Positions 27,728 through 36,445 of a stretch of DNA of 53,786 nucleotides are shown in pieces. The translations under genes were made by a program, and so were the position numbers. The stretch comes from CAZTPJ01 sp964614515 (GTDB lineage Bacteria; Planctomycetota; Phycisphaerae; Phycisphaerales; UBA1924), in NCBI GenBank assembly GCA_964614515.1, contig CAZTPJ010000018.1, forward strand, positions 1 through 53,786, read 5' to 3'. The notes under the pieces were generated by a model. It had not been told where the DNA came from and searched no databases. It saw only the letters and a list, made by a program, of their open reading frames with translations. The first letter of the stretch is position 1. The number at the start of each line of letters is the position of its first letter.

Positions 27728-28513
27728 ATGGCGACAATGGCAACAACCGCGGTTCGACCGGCTCAGGTGGTGATGAACCTCGTGGCCCAGCAACTGGCCG
27801 TGCGCTATCGACGCGCATGGCTCGGATTCGCGTGGATGCTGCTGGTGCCGCTGGCGGCGATGACGGCCATGAGCCTTGCCGTCTGGCTCATTCTCGCCGG
27901 CGTCGGTGGTCGCGATTCGGAGTTTCTGGCGAGAATCGTCGTGAGCCTGCCGGTGTATCTGCTCTTTCAGAGCACGATCCTATCGGCCAGCGGCTCACTG
28001 GTCGGGCATCAGGATATCCTGCGCCGGCACAGCGTCAATCGCATGGTCTTTCCCATCTCCGCGTCCATCACGGCGCTGGTGGAATATGGCGTGGCGTCGC
28101 TGACGCTCGTGCTGCTGGGGTGGTGGGTCGGCGTTCATGCCGGGCCGGAAGTCGTGACGGTGGTCATCGGCGCGGCGTGCATCTGGATGTCGGCGATGGG
28201 GATCGGACTGATCGGCGCCATCGCCGTGGTCCACTTCCGCGACATGCAGCATGTGCTCCAGGTCGGGCTGAATCTGCTCTATTGGGCCACGCCCATCCTG
28301 TACGCCATCGAACGCGTGCCCGAGCAGTTGCGCCCGCTATGGTCGCTCAATCCCGTCGCGACGATGCTCTCGCTGTATACGGATCCGCTGGTTCGCGGGG
28401 AGTGGGCGTCGGGCACGGCCGTGATGACGAGCGTGGGAATCGCGATGGTCCTGTTCGCGACGGGGGTGATGTTCTTCCGTCGCTATGAGCGTCAGGTGGT
28501 GTTCAGCCTATGA
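27728..28513 (+). CDS. ABC-2 type polysaccharide export permease (Wzm-like)
   Basis: 261 residues, six hydrophobic segments, the usual size for the membrane half of O-antigen/teichoic acid ABC exporters. The N-terminal amphipathic stretch LVAQQLAVRYRRAWLGFAWML and the block HQDILRRHSVNRMVFP are typical, as is FRDMQHVLQVGLNLLYWATPILY. It would move a lipid-linked glycan across the inner membrane together with the ATPase encoded next, whose start overlaps this stop by four bases (ATGA). Confidence 0.87.
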   Translation: MATMATTAVRPAQVVMNLVAQQLAVRYRRAWLGFAWMLLVPLAAMTAMSLAVWLILAGVGGRDSEFLARIVVSLPVYLLFQSTILSASGSLVGHQDILRRHSVNRMVFPISASITALVEYGVASLTLVLLGWWVGVHAGPEVVTVVIGAACIWMSAMGIGLIGAIAVVHFRDMQHVLQVGLNLLYWATPILYAIERVPEQLRPLWSLNPVATMLSLYTDPLVRGEWASGTAVMTSVGIAMVLFATGVMFFRRYERQVVFSL

Positions 28514-29550
28514 CCAGCGGCGAGGCAATCGTGGAGTTGCGTGACGTCAGCCTTCGCTTTCGGCTGTTCACGGGTCGAAGCCATTCCCTGCGCGATTTGG
28601 TCGTGTCGCGCGTGCGAGGGCGGAAGTCCGGGGCGACGCGCGATCTGTATGCGTTGCGCGATGTCACGCTGACGTGCCGCGAGGGAGATCGCCTGGGCGT
28701 CGTGGGGGCCAACGGCGCGGGCAAGACAACCCTGCTTCGCGTGATCGCGGGCGTCTTTCCACCAACGACGGGCACGATGCGCTGCGATGGACACGTCGTG
28801 CCGCTGCTCGAACTCGGGCTTGGATTCAACGGCGAACTCACCGGGCGCGAGAACATCGTGCTCGCGGGCGTGCTGCTGGGCAAGACCCGCCGCGAGGCCA
28901 GGACCATGGCCCCGCGCGTGCTCGAGTTCGCCGAACTGACCGAGTTTGGCGAGTCGCCCGTGAAGTATTACTCCAGCGGCATGGCCGCGAGGCTCGCCTT
29001 CAGCGTCGCGATGGAGACCGAACCGGACGTGCTGCTGCTCGATGAGGTTTTCGCGGTCGGCGACATTCACTGGATCAAGAAGGCCGAGGAGCGGATCACG
29101 GGCCTGCTGGATCGGGCGCGGGTGGTCATCATGGTGTCGCACAACCTCGGGTTCATTCGTCGGCTGTGCAACCGGGCGATCGCGCTGGATCATGGCGTGG
29201 TCAAGGCTGAGGGTTCGGTCAATGACGTGCTGTCCACCTATGAGGCGACGACCAGCGCGCGCGGCAAGCCCGTGATCGACAACCGCGCCACCAGCGCGTC
29301 AAAGATCCACATCACGCGCTCCGGGCGACAGTTGGACGTGCGCGTCGAGAACGCGCCGCTCTTTGGCGAGTGCTGGGTCGGCGTGTTCCCCCCCGGCGCC
29401 GACCGCACAGGACATCTCGCGTGGCGAAAACTCCCCACGCACGAGCCGATCCTCCAGTTCGTCCTCCACGGCAATGAACCACGCGAGATACGCCTGTATC
29501 GCTGGTCGCCCGCGGGCGAGACGCTGGAAGCCATGGTCGAGGTGACGTGA
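28510..29550 (+). CDS. ABC polysaccharide exporter ATP-binding protein (Wzt-like)
   Basis: 346 residues. Walker A is GANGAGKTT (66-74), the signature is YYSSGMAARLAF, Walker B is VLLLDEVFAVGD and the switch histidine lies in MVSHN. The nucleotide-binding domain ends near residue 245. It is followed by about 100 residues that resemble a beta-sandwich (ITRSGRQLDVRVENAPLFGE, EIRLYRWSPAGETLEAMVEV), in the position where Wzt proteins carry a carbohydrate-binding domain that recognises the capped glycan end. This domain is shorter than the classical Wzt C-terminus and I do not recognise its family. Pairs with the preceding permease. Confidence 0.87.
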   Translation: MTSGEAIVELRDVSLRFRLFTGRSHSLRDLVVSRVRGRKSGATRDLYALRDVTLTCREGDRLGVVGANGAGKTTLLRVIAGVFPPTTGTMRCDGHVVPLLELGLGFNGELTGRENIVLAGVLLGKTRREARTMAPRVLEFAELTEFGESPVKYYSSGMAARLAFSVAMETEPDVLLLDEVFAVGDIHWIKKAEERITGLLDRARVVIMVSHNLGFIRRLCNRAIALDHGVVKAEGSVNDVLSTYEATTSARGKPVIDNRATSASKIHITRSGRQLDVRVENAPLFGECWVGVFPPGADRTGHLAWRKLPTHEPILQFVLHGNEPREIRLYRWSPAGETLEAMVEVT

Positions 29551-29598
29551 CCCCACGCCGCGACACATCACACTTTCGCGGCCTTCCACGCACCCGCG

Positions 29599-29604
29599 TA
29601 TCCT
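29599..29604 (+). promoter_or_regulatory. -10 element of mutS
   Basis: TATCCT lies ten bases before the ATG at 29615; the same hexamer precedes dapB. Leader of only a few bases expected. Confidence 0.4.
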
Positions 29605-29614
29605 CTGCCGAGGC

Positions 29615-32370
29615 ATGAGCGATTCACGCGACACCCCGGCCATGCGTCAGTTTCGACGCTTCAAGACCCAGCATCCGGGGTGCGTGCTGCTCTTTCGCAT
29701 GGGCGACTTCTACGAGTCCTTCGATGAAGATGCCGTCACCCTGCACAAGGCCCTGGGTCTGACGCTGACGCAGCGCACGGCCGGCATCCCCATGGCCGGC
29801 GTGCCGCATCATCAACTTGAGACGTATCTCAAGCGCCTCAGCGCGTTGGGTTTTCGCGTCGCCGTCGCGGATCAGATTCAGGATCCCAAGGATGCGAAGG
29901 GAATCGTGGAGCGCGCGGTCACGCGCGTCGTCACGCCAGGAACGCTCACCGATGAGGCGCTGCTGAGCGAGAGCGGATCGAGCCGGCTCGCCGCCGCGAG
30001 CGTTGCCGGGCGCGAACCGGGCCTGCGCATCGCCGTGGCCGTGCTTGATCTCTCGACCGGCGAGTTTGTGCTCGTTGAGACGGCGGCGGAGGGTTTCGCG
30101 GATGAACTCTCGCGGCAGAGCGTGCGCGAAGTCCTCGTGCCCGAATTTTTCAACGCCGATGCACCCAAGGTCTTGTCGGAAGCAGCGCAGCAGGCCGGCG
30201 CGGCCGTGACGACGCGGCCGGCATGGCAGTTCCGCCAGGCCGAGGCGATCGAAGCGCTGCTTGGACAGTTTGGCGTGTCGACGGTCGCGGGGTTCGGGCT
30301 AAGTGATTCGGATGCGTGTCTTGGTCCGGCGGGCGCGGTGATTCGCTACCTGATCGAGACGCAGGCGGCGGAAGTCGAGGGCGACGCGACCAAGCCGGGA
30401 ATGCTGCCGCGACGTCGTGCGACATTGGCGCACCTTCGTCCGCCGCGACGGCTTGATCCCGGGGAGTACTGCATCGTCGATGGGACAAGTCTGCGGGCGT
30501 TGGAGGTCGAGCGGACGATGCGTCCGGGCGTGGGCGGGGGGGGGGGGATCGCTCGCTCATCGGCCTGTTCCTCGCGAAGGAATGTTCGCCGCGCACGCCG
30601 ATGGGCAAGCGCCAGATCGCCGAGTGGATCCGTCGTCCGCTGGCGAAGCGCGAGGCGATCGAAGCGCGACTCGCGGGCGTGGCGGCGCTGGCCGAGGATC
30701 GCACGATGGCCGCGGCCGCCGGCGCAGCGCTGGGCGAGATTCAGGACATTCCGCGCATCGCGGCGCGGGTGGCGCTGGCGCGGGCGTCGCCGCGCGATCT
30801 TGTCGCGCTGGCGGCCTCGATCTCGGCCATTCCGGCGGTGATCGAATGTGTGTCATCGACGCCGGCGCTGGCGGGGCTGGTCTCGGCGCTGGGCGAAGCG
30901 CATGGCGCGCTGGCCGCGTTCGCCGCGAGGGTGACGACGATGTGCGTCGAGTCGCCGCCCGCGCACGCCCGCGAGGGGGGGGTAATCCGCGACGGCGTGG
31001 ACGCCGAACTCGACGAGGCGAGACTCCTGTGCCGCGACGCGGGAACTTGGCTTGCCGAGTATCAACGCGCGCTGCTTGACAAACACAAGCTCCCGGGCAT
31101 CAAGGTTGGGTACAACAAGGTCTTTGGCTATTACATCGAACTCACGGCCGCGCAGGCCGTATCCGCCCCCCCCGAGTTCACACGTAAGCAGACGCTCAAG
31201 AACGCCGAGCGGTATATCACGCCTGAACTGCGCGATTTTGAAGACCGCGTGACCACGGCCGAGGCCCGCGCCACCGAGCGCGAGCGGGCGCTGTTCGACA
31301 TGCTCTGCGATCAGGCGGCGGAGTTGCTCTCTCCGATGAATGCGGCGGGCGATGCGCTCGCGGCGCTCGATGCGACGTGGGGCTTTGCGGAGCGCGCCGT
31401 GCGCAGCCGGTGGATTCGTCCGGAACTGACGGACGCGCCCGCGTTGTCGCTGCGCGAATCTCGACATCCGGTGCTCAGCGAAATCCTCCGCGACCGATTT
31501 GTGCCCAATGATCTCGATCTCGGCGTGCAGGGGGGGGACGAGGCCACGCTCGCCCTCATCACCGGGCCGAACATGGCCGGCAAGTCCACGTTCATTCGCC
31601 AGGTCGCCCTCGTCGTGTTGTTGGCGCACGCGGGTTCGTTCGTGCCCGCGGGGGCGGCGACCGTCGGCCTGACCGATCGCATCTTCACGCGCGTCGGCGC
31701 GGACGACGCCCTGCACGCAGGCCAGAGCACATTCATGGTCGAAATGACCGAGACGGCAACCATCCTCAACAACTGCACGGCGCGATCCGTTGTCGTGCTC
31801 GATGAGATCGGGCGCGGTACGAGCACGCTCGACGGCCTGTCGCTGGCGTGGGCGATTGCGGAGCGCCTGGCCGGCGGACTTCGCGATCAGCGCGGCCCGC
31901 GCACGCTCTTCGCCACGCACTATCACGAAATCACGTCGCTTCAGGAAGAGATGCCCGATCGCGTGCGAAACCTGCGGGTCGAAGTTCGCGAGTGGCCCGC
32001 GGGCGACCCGGCCGCACAGATCGTCTTCCTCCATCGCATCTCGCCCGGGCGCAGCGATCAGTCGTATGGCCTGCACGTCGCGCGACTCGCGGGCGTGCCG
32101 GAACAGGTCGTCGCGCGGGCGCGAAGCATTCTGCACTCGCTTGAAGTCCAGCATCGCACGGCCGAGGCGCGCGAAGGGGGGGGCGAGGATGCCCCGGCCG
32201 TACGCAAGCGGGCCAGATCCTCCGTGCCGCAACTTCCGCTCTTTGCACACAACGAACCGCATCCGGCCATTGAGGAACTCAAGCGATTGCGCCTCGACGG
32301 CCTCTCGCCGCTCGAAGCGTTCGACGCGCTGCGACGATTGCGCATGATGACGGACCACTCGCAGGACTGA
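29615..32370 (+). CDS. mutS: DNA mismatch repair protein MutS, frame broken at a G12 tract
   Basis: Mismatch recognition ATPase. Frame 1 (29615 onward) encodes the mismatch-binding domain with GDFYESF and continues into the core. At 30536-30547 a run of 12 G shifts the frame, after which the first frame continues only as nonsense to 30841, while the rest of MutS (PMGKRQIAEWIRRPL onward) is in the next frame to 32370. One G more or two fewer would restore a single protein of about 918 residues. The ATPase part is intact: Walker A GPNMAGKST, DDALHAGQSTFMVEM, DEIGRGTSTLDG and ATHYHEIT. Four more runs of eight G or C lie downstream (30975, 31166, 31530, 32176). The break is either an assembly error in a homopolymer, a real inactivation or a reversible switch. 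Confidence 0.9.
30536..30547 (+). repeat. Homopolymer of 12 G in mutS
   Basis: Longest homopolymer in the window, placed exactly at the frame change of mutS. Lengths of 10 or 13 would be in frame. Confidence 0.95.
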
Positions 32371-32408
32371 AGCGCGGGAGTCACGCGCCGTCGCCGCGTT
32401 CGCTCGCC

Positions 32409-34778
32409 TCACATGCGCGATCGCCCGCGAAGCAGCTCCGCGATGCCCCAGTCAAACACGCGAAGCACATTCGAATAGTCATCCGTCCACGGACGAAAGC
32501 CTGGGATATACGGCGTCGGCCCCCACAGGCCCGTATTCACCAGCGGCGCGATGTCCGACGCATCACGCGCCAGCATCACCCAGATCGAATCAAACCGCCC
32601 ATCCGCCGCCTGCTCGGGCGTCAGCGGCGAGTCGCTGCTCGACACCGTCACCAGACCAAGGTCCGTCGCGATCGCCGCCAGCACCGGGTCCAGAATCAAG
32701 TATCGATTCGAAATGTGAAACGCGAGCATCCCCCCGGGGGCGAGGCGGCTCATATACATCTCCACGGCCTCTTTCGTGAGCAGATGCGTGGGAATCGCAT
32801 CGGATGAGAACGCATCGAGTACGATCAGATCAAACTCGCCTTCGTGCCGTGCGAGCGTCTGTCGGCCGTCGCCGAGGATGATGTCGATCCCGCCCTCGCC
32901 GCCGCGGTCTCGCGCATCGCGCAGATACGTGAACCACGCCGGCGTGTCCGCGATGCGCACGACCTCCGGGTCAATCTCGAAGAAGACGAAATGATCGCCC
33001 GCGCGGCGATATGCGGCCATCGCCCCCGTGCCAAGGCCGACAAGGCCCACGCGGCGGTAGTGGTTCTCGTCGGCCGTGCGCATCGTGCGAAAGGCGTGGC
33101 CGATCGGTCCTTCGCGGTGGTAATAGGCCAGCGGGGTATCGAGGCGCGTGTGGTCCTGCATGCCGTGGAGCGTCGTGCCGTGATTGAGTTGCATCATCGT
33201 GCGTATCGTGCCGCCAGGTTCGATCGATCGCAGCGCCAGCACGCGATGCACCCCAAAGAACGACCGCGACGCATACATCGTCTCGCCCGTGCCAGTCTGC
33301 TGTACATGTGCGGCCGTCAGCAGGACCAGCAATCCCACCGCAAATCGCTTGGGCCGCGTCGCAAGCAGGAAGACGAAAAAGACCGGCACGCCGAGCGTCA
33401 TGACGAGTCCAAACAAGCCCAGCCCGCGCGGGAACCACCGCGACTCGATCAGGCTCAGCGCAATATCGATGAAGACCATGACGATGGCGATGGCGCAAGG
33501 CACAGCGCCGTCAAGGATCGTCGCCAGACGCGGCGAACCTTCATCAAGCCCGAGGATCAGTCGCGCCCCCTTGATCGCGCGGTCAACCATCGTGCGCGGC
33601 GGCTCGCTGTCGTGGTCAACTGCGGACTCCGTTGGCGGGCGAAGCAGGCAGATCACCACCAGCGCGATCGGATACTCAAGAATGCTGGTGAAGACAATCG
33701 GCGCAACCAGCGCGTTGAACACGCCGCCGAGAACCCCCCCCACCGCGATCCACATGTAGAACTCGGTGAGTTTCGCCGTTCGTGGCCGTAGCGCCGCCAG
33801 CCGCGCATGACACACAAGACTGCCAAGCAACAAGAACGCGAGATGCATGATGACCAGCATCGCGATGGGACGCTTGGCCTCCAGCAGGAACGCCAGCGCC
33901 ACCGCGATCGCCAGAATCGGCAAAAGTCGCGACGCCGACCTTAGCGGCAACACCTGACGACGCGCAAATGCGAGAATGAACGTGAGCAGATAGATCGACA
34001 GCGGAACCACCCACAGCAGCGGCACGGCCGCGATGTCCGTCGAGAGATACTGCGTCACGCCGAGCATCAGGCTCGACGGCGCAAACGCGAGCGCGATCCA
34101 GAGGATACGCCGCGGCCAGGTGATGTCGGACGATTCCGAACTTGCCTCGCTCGAAGTCCCCTCCTTCGATATCGCGGCCCCGGCCGTGCCGCGACGAAGC
34201 AGCACCACCGCGCACACGACGACGAACACCGCCCACACGATGTACCCCGCGCTGAACACCGTCCACTGTTCACGCACCCCGATCAGCCGTTCGATGATCA
34301 GCGGATAGCCGAGCAGGGCGATCAGGCTTCCGGCGTTGCTCGCGGCGTAGAGGAAGTATGGATCGTGCGACTGCGCATGGCCCGTCGCGGCGAACCAGCG
34401 CTGAAGCAGCGGCGCACCCGTCGCCAGCACGACAAACGGCAAGCCCACCGTGATCCCCAGCGTCGCCAAGAGCCACAGCACGGGCGAGTCCTCCGGCGAT
34501 GGCACGCGCCCCGCCGGCCCGCCAAGCCACAAAACCGCCAGCGGCAGCAGAATGATGAGCATGTGCAGGATCGCCCCGCGCCGCGGATGCACTCGATCAC
34601 CCACGCCATGCGCATACGCATACCCGCCGAGCAACGCGGCCTGAAAGAAGACCATGCATGTGTTCCACACGGCCGGACTTCCGCCCAAACCGGGCAAAAG
34701 CATCTTGGCGACCATCGGCTGCACGAGGAACAACAGCCCCGCGCCGATGAACATGGCGATGGTGAAGAGGGCAAGCAC
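32409..34778 (-). CDS. Fused membrane / spermidine-synthase-like protein
   Basis: 789 residues. The N-terminal 500 or so form at least 12 hydrophobic segments beginning IAMFIGAGLLFLVQPMVAKMLLP, a hallmark of the fused MFS/spermidine synthase family. The C-terminal part is a Rossmann aminopropyltransferase-like domain: VGLVGLGTGAMAAYR, FVFFEIDPEVVRIA, ILGDGRQTLA and DLIVLDAFSSDAIPTHLLT, with the acidic residues expected for a decarboxylated-AdoMet site. Actual substrate unknown. The GTG at 34778 fits a leaderless start behind TTGAGA-17-TAGGCT; an ATG eight codons later is the alternative. A run of eight C (33734-33741) is read in frame. Confidence 0.85.
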   Translation of the reverse strand: MLALFTIAMFIGAGLLFLVQPMVAKMLLPGLGGSPAVWNTCMVFFQAALLGGYAYAHGVGDRVHPRRGAILHMLIILLPLAVLWLGGPAGRVPSPEDSPVLWLLATLGITVGLPFVVLATGAPLLQRWFAATGHAQSHDPYFLYAASNAGSLIALLGYPLIIERLIGVREQWTVFSAGYIVWAVFVVVCAVVLLRRGTAGAAISKEGTSSEASSESSDITWPRRILWIALAFAPSSLMLGVTQYLSTDIAAVPLLWVVPLSIYLLTFILAFARRQVLPLRSASRLLPILAIAVALAFLLEAKRPIAMLVIMHLAFLLLGSLVCHARLAALRPRTAKLTEFYMWIAVGGVLGGVFNALVAPIVFTSILEYPIALVVICLLRPPTESAVDHDSEPPRTMVDRAIKGARLILGLDEGSPRLATILDGAVPCAIAIVMVFIDIALSLIESRWFPRGLGLFGLVMTLGVPVFFVFLLATRPKRFAVGLLVLLTAAHVQQTGTGETMYASRSFFGVHRVLALRSIEPGGTIRTMMQLNHGTTLHGMQDHTRLDTPLAYYHREGPIGHAFRTMRTADENHYRRVGLVGLGTGAMAAYRRAGDHFVFFEIDPEVVRIADTPAWFTYLRDARDRGGEGGIDIILGDGRQTLARHEGEFDLIVLDAFSSDAIPTHLLTKEAVEMYMSRLAPGGMLAFHISNRYLILDPVLAAIATDLGLVTVSSSDSPLTPEQAADGRFDSIWVMLARDASDIAPLVNTGLWGPTPYIPGFRPWTDDYSNVLRVFDWGIAELLRGRSRM

Positions 34779-34813
34779 GGGCAGAGCCTATCCGATCCCG
34801 GGAGGTTTCTCAA
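34779..34813 (-). promoter_or_regulatory. Promoter of membrane/spermidine-synthase gene, leaderless GTG
   Basis: On the minus strand TTGAGA (34808-34813), a 17-base spacer, TAGGCT (34785-34790), then six bases to GTG. The -35 overlaps the edge of the palindromic repeat at 34812-34841. No Shine-Dalgarno sequence is present. Confidence 0.6.
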
Positions 34814-34841
34814 AAGAGCCGATCGCGCAAGCGATCGAGTC
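34812..34841 (+). repeat. AAGAGCCGATCGC palindromic repeat
   Basis: CGATCGC and GCGATCG arms around a GCAA-type loop. Other copies are at 49159-49190 and, inverted, 49288-49317. Confidence 0.7.
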
Positions 34842-34870
34842 TTCCCCGATCCCCGCTCGAATCGGGGCCC

Positions 34871-34938
34871 AGAAGCACCGAAGTCGCTCGCATACCCCCG
34901 AACCACGCACGCCCACGACATGCGACTTCGGTGGCACG
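34871..34938 (-). repeat. GTGCCAC-type palindromic element, long-loop form
   Basis: On the minus strand it starts GTGCCACCGAAGTCG and ends CGACTTCGGTGCTT. The 10-bp arms (34877-34886 and 34923-34932) are perfectly complementary but are separated by 36 bases, unlike the three-base loops elsewhere. Confidence 0.6.
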
Positions 34939-34969
34939 GGTGAGGCCCAGCGACACCGCACATGGCAAC

Positions 34970-34997
34970 TTGACTTCCGCCGACTCGCCGCTATTCT
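34970..34997 (+). promoter_or_regulatory. Promoter of methionine leader/operon
   Basis: TTGACT (34970-34975) and TATTCT (34992-34997) with a 16-base spacer. The leader ORF ATG is nine bases after the -10, so its transcript is almost leaderless. Confidence 0.65.
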
Positions 34998-35006
34998 CTG
35001 CCCGTC

Positions 35007-35096
35007 ATGAGTCTTGCCCCTTCAATGTCGATGGTTATGGCCATGCCCAGCCCGGGCGCGGGAGACCGCGTTGGGATGGGCGGCCTGGCTCGCTGA
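35007..35096 (+). CDS. Met-rich leader peptide (29 aa), candidate attenuator
   Basis: The ORF reads MSLAPSMSMVMAMPSPGAG followed by DRVGMGGLAR and stops at TGA 35094-35096. Six of 29 codons are Met, four of them alternating at positions 7, 9, 11 and 13. It lies directly behind a good promoter and upstream of a terminator-like hairpin (35145-35168) and the cystathionine gamma-synthase family gene. That is the arrangement of ribosome-mediated attenuators, with Met as the sensed amino acid. The peptide itself probably has no function. A larger overlapping frame (35014-35256) has no methionine enrichment and overlaps the next start, so it was not chosen. Confidence 0.6.
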   Translation: MSLAPSMSMVMAMPSPGAGDRVGMGGLAR

Positions 35097-35144
35097 CTCA
35101 GGCACACCCTCCACAACGTCACAGGCTCCAGCGTCCGGGCGAAT

Positions 35145-35168
35145 CAACGCAACGGTGTTGTTGTTTTT
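35145..35168 (+). terminator. Intrinsic terminator-like hairpin (attenuator)
   Basis: CAACGCAAC, loop GGT, GTTGTTG, then five T. The stem is about seven base pairs with a two-base bulge. Its 5' arm CAACGC (35145-35150) is perfectly complementary to GCGTTG (35068-35073) in codons 21-23 of the leader ORF, which gives a competing antiterminator pairing. Confidence 0.55.
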
Positions 35169-35239
35169 CATCCGCACGCACATGCGGCCGGGCGCTCATC
35201 CCGCGCCCGCCCCGATCAACACAGAACCAGGAGCCGACA

Positions 35240-36445
35240 GTGACATACCGATTTGACACGCTCGCGATTCACGCCGGTCAGCCCAACGAAGCGCTGACAG
35301 GCGCGGTGGTGACGCCGATTTATCAGACAACCACATACGCGCAGGACGAGCTCGGCGGCTCGCCCGCGTGGTGTTACACGCGAACAGGCAACCCCACGCG
35401 AACCGCACTTGAAGATTCTCTCGCCGCACTCGAAGGCGGCGCGCACGGCCTCGCGTTCGCCTCGGGCCTTGCGGCCGCGAACGCCGTGCTGCAGGGACTG
35501 CTCGCCGGCGGCGATCACGTCGTCGCGTCGCAGGACCTCTATGGCGGATGCTATCGACTCTTCACCAAGGTCTTCGCGCGATTCGGCGTGGGCTTCTCGC
35601 TTGTGGATTCAACCGATCCGCAGCGCGTGGCCGAGGCCATCACGCCGCGAACCAAACTCCTCTGGCTCGAAACGCCGTCAAACCCGCTGCTTCGCGTGAC
35701 GGACATCGCGACATGCACGGCCATCGCCAAGTCCCGCGGCATCATCACGCTCGTGGACAACACATTCGCCACGCCGGTCTTCCAGCGCCCGCTCGATTTC
35801 GGCGCGGACATCATCCTTCACAGCACGACGAAGTACATCGGCGGGCACTGCGATGTGCTCGGCGGCGCGCTGGTCGTTCGCGATTCAGCGTTGTTTGAGC
35901 GACTGAAGTTCATTCAGAACGCCGGCGGCGCCACGCCCGCGCCGCAGGACTGCTTCCTGCTCTTGCGCGGGATCAAGACGCTGTCGCTTCGCGTGCGACG
36001 ACACGAGGAGATCGCCCGCGAGATCGCGACGTATCTCGAGTCGCACGCCGAGGTCGAGCGCGTGATCTATCCCGGCCTGCCATCGCATCCGCATCACGCC
36101 CTGGCCGCGAAACAGGCCACCGGCTTCGGCGCGATCGTCTCGGCCGAGTTCGCCGGGGGTGTGGATCGCGTTCGCTCGCTGGTGTCGCACCTGCGGCTGT
36201 GGCCGTTGGCCGAGAGTCTCGGCGGCATCAAGTCGCTGCTGTGTCACCCGGCGACGATGACGCACGCGGCCGTGGAACCCGCGGAGCGATTGCGCATCGG
36301 GATCGGCGATGGCCTGGTGCGATTGTCGGTTGGACTTGAAGATCCCGCGGACCTGATTGAGGATCTTGATGCAGCGCTGCGGGCGACCGCGCGCGACGCG
36401 GGCATCCACACAGCGCACGCCGCGCGAGAGGCGGTGCGGGCATGA
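35240..36445 (+). CDS. Cystathionine gamma-synthase / lyase family PLP enzyme
   Basis: Trans-sulfuration PLP enzyme, 401 residues. The GTG at 35240 follows AGGAG (35229-35233). Typical blocks are TLAIHAGQ, TPIYQTTTYAQ, YTRTGNPTR, the Schiff-base lysine K198 (HSTTKYIGGH) and LPLAESLGGIKSL-like LWPLAESLGGIKSLLCHPATMTHA near the C-terminus. Synthase (MetB) and lyase roles cannot be separated by sequence alone. Coupling with homoserine dehydrogenase (four-base overlap ATGA) and the Met-rich leader favour methionine synthesis. It lies 143 bases after the leader stop. Confidence 0.9.
   Translation: MTYRFDTLAIHAGQPNEALTGAVVTPIYQTTTYAQDELGGSPAWCYTRTGNPTRTALEDSLAALEGGAHGLAFASGLAAANAVLQGLLAGGDHVVASQDLYGGCYRLFTKVFARFGVGFSLVDSTDPQRVAEAITPRTKLLWLETPSNPLLRVTDIATCTAIAKSRGIITLVDNTFATPVFQRPLDFGADIILHSTTKYIGGHCDVLGGALVVRDSALFERLKFIQNAGGATPAPQDCFLLLRGIKTLSLRVRRHEEIAREIATYLESHAEVERVIYPGLPSHPHHALAAKQATGFGAIVSAEFAGGVDRVRSLVSHLRLWPLAESLGGIKSLLCHPATMTHAAVEPAERLRIGIGDGLVRLSVGLEDPADLIEDLDAALRATARDAGIHTAHAAREAVRA

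Noticed and set aside
30853..32412. 519-codon minus-strand frame across the second half of mutS
   Set aside because: Antisense of the conserved MutS ATPase domain.
34998..35239. SAM riboswitch upstream of the methionine genes
   Set aside because: I could not find the conserved core elements of the SAM-I or SAM-II aptamers; the leader-peptide model fits the sequence better.
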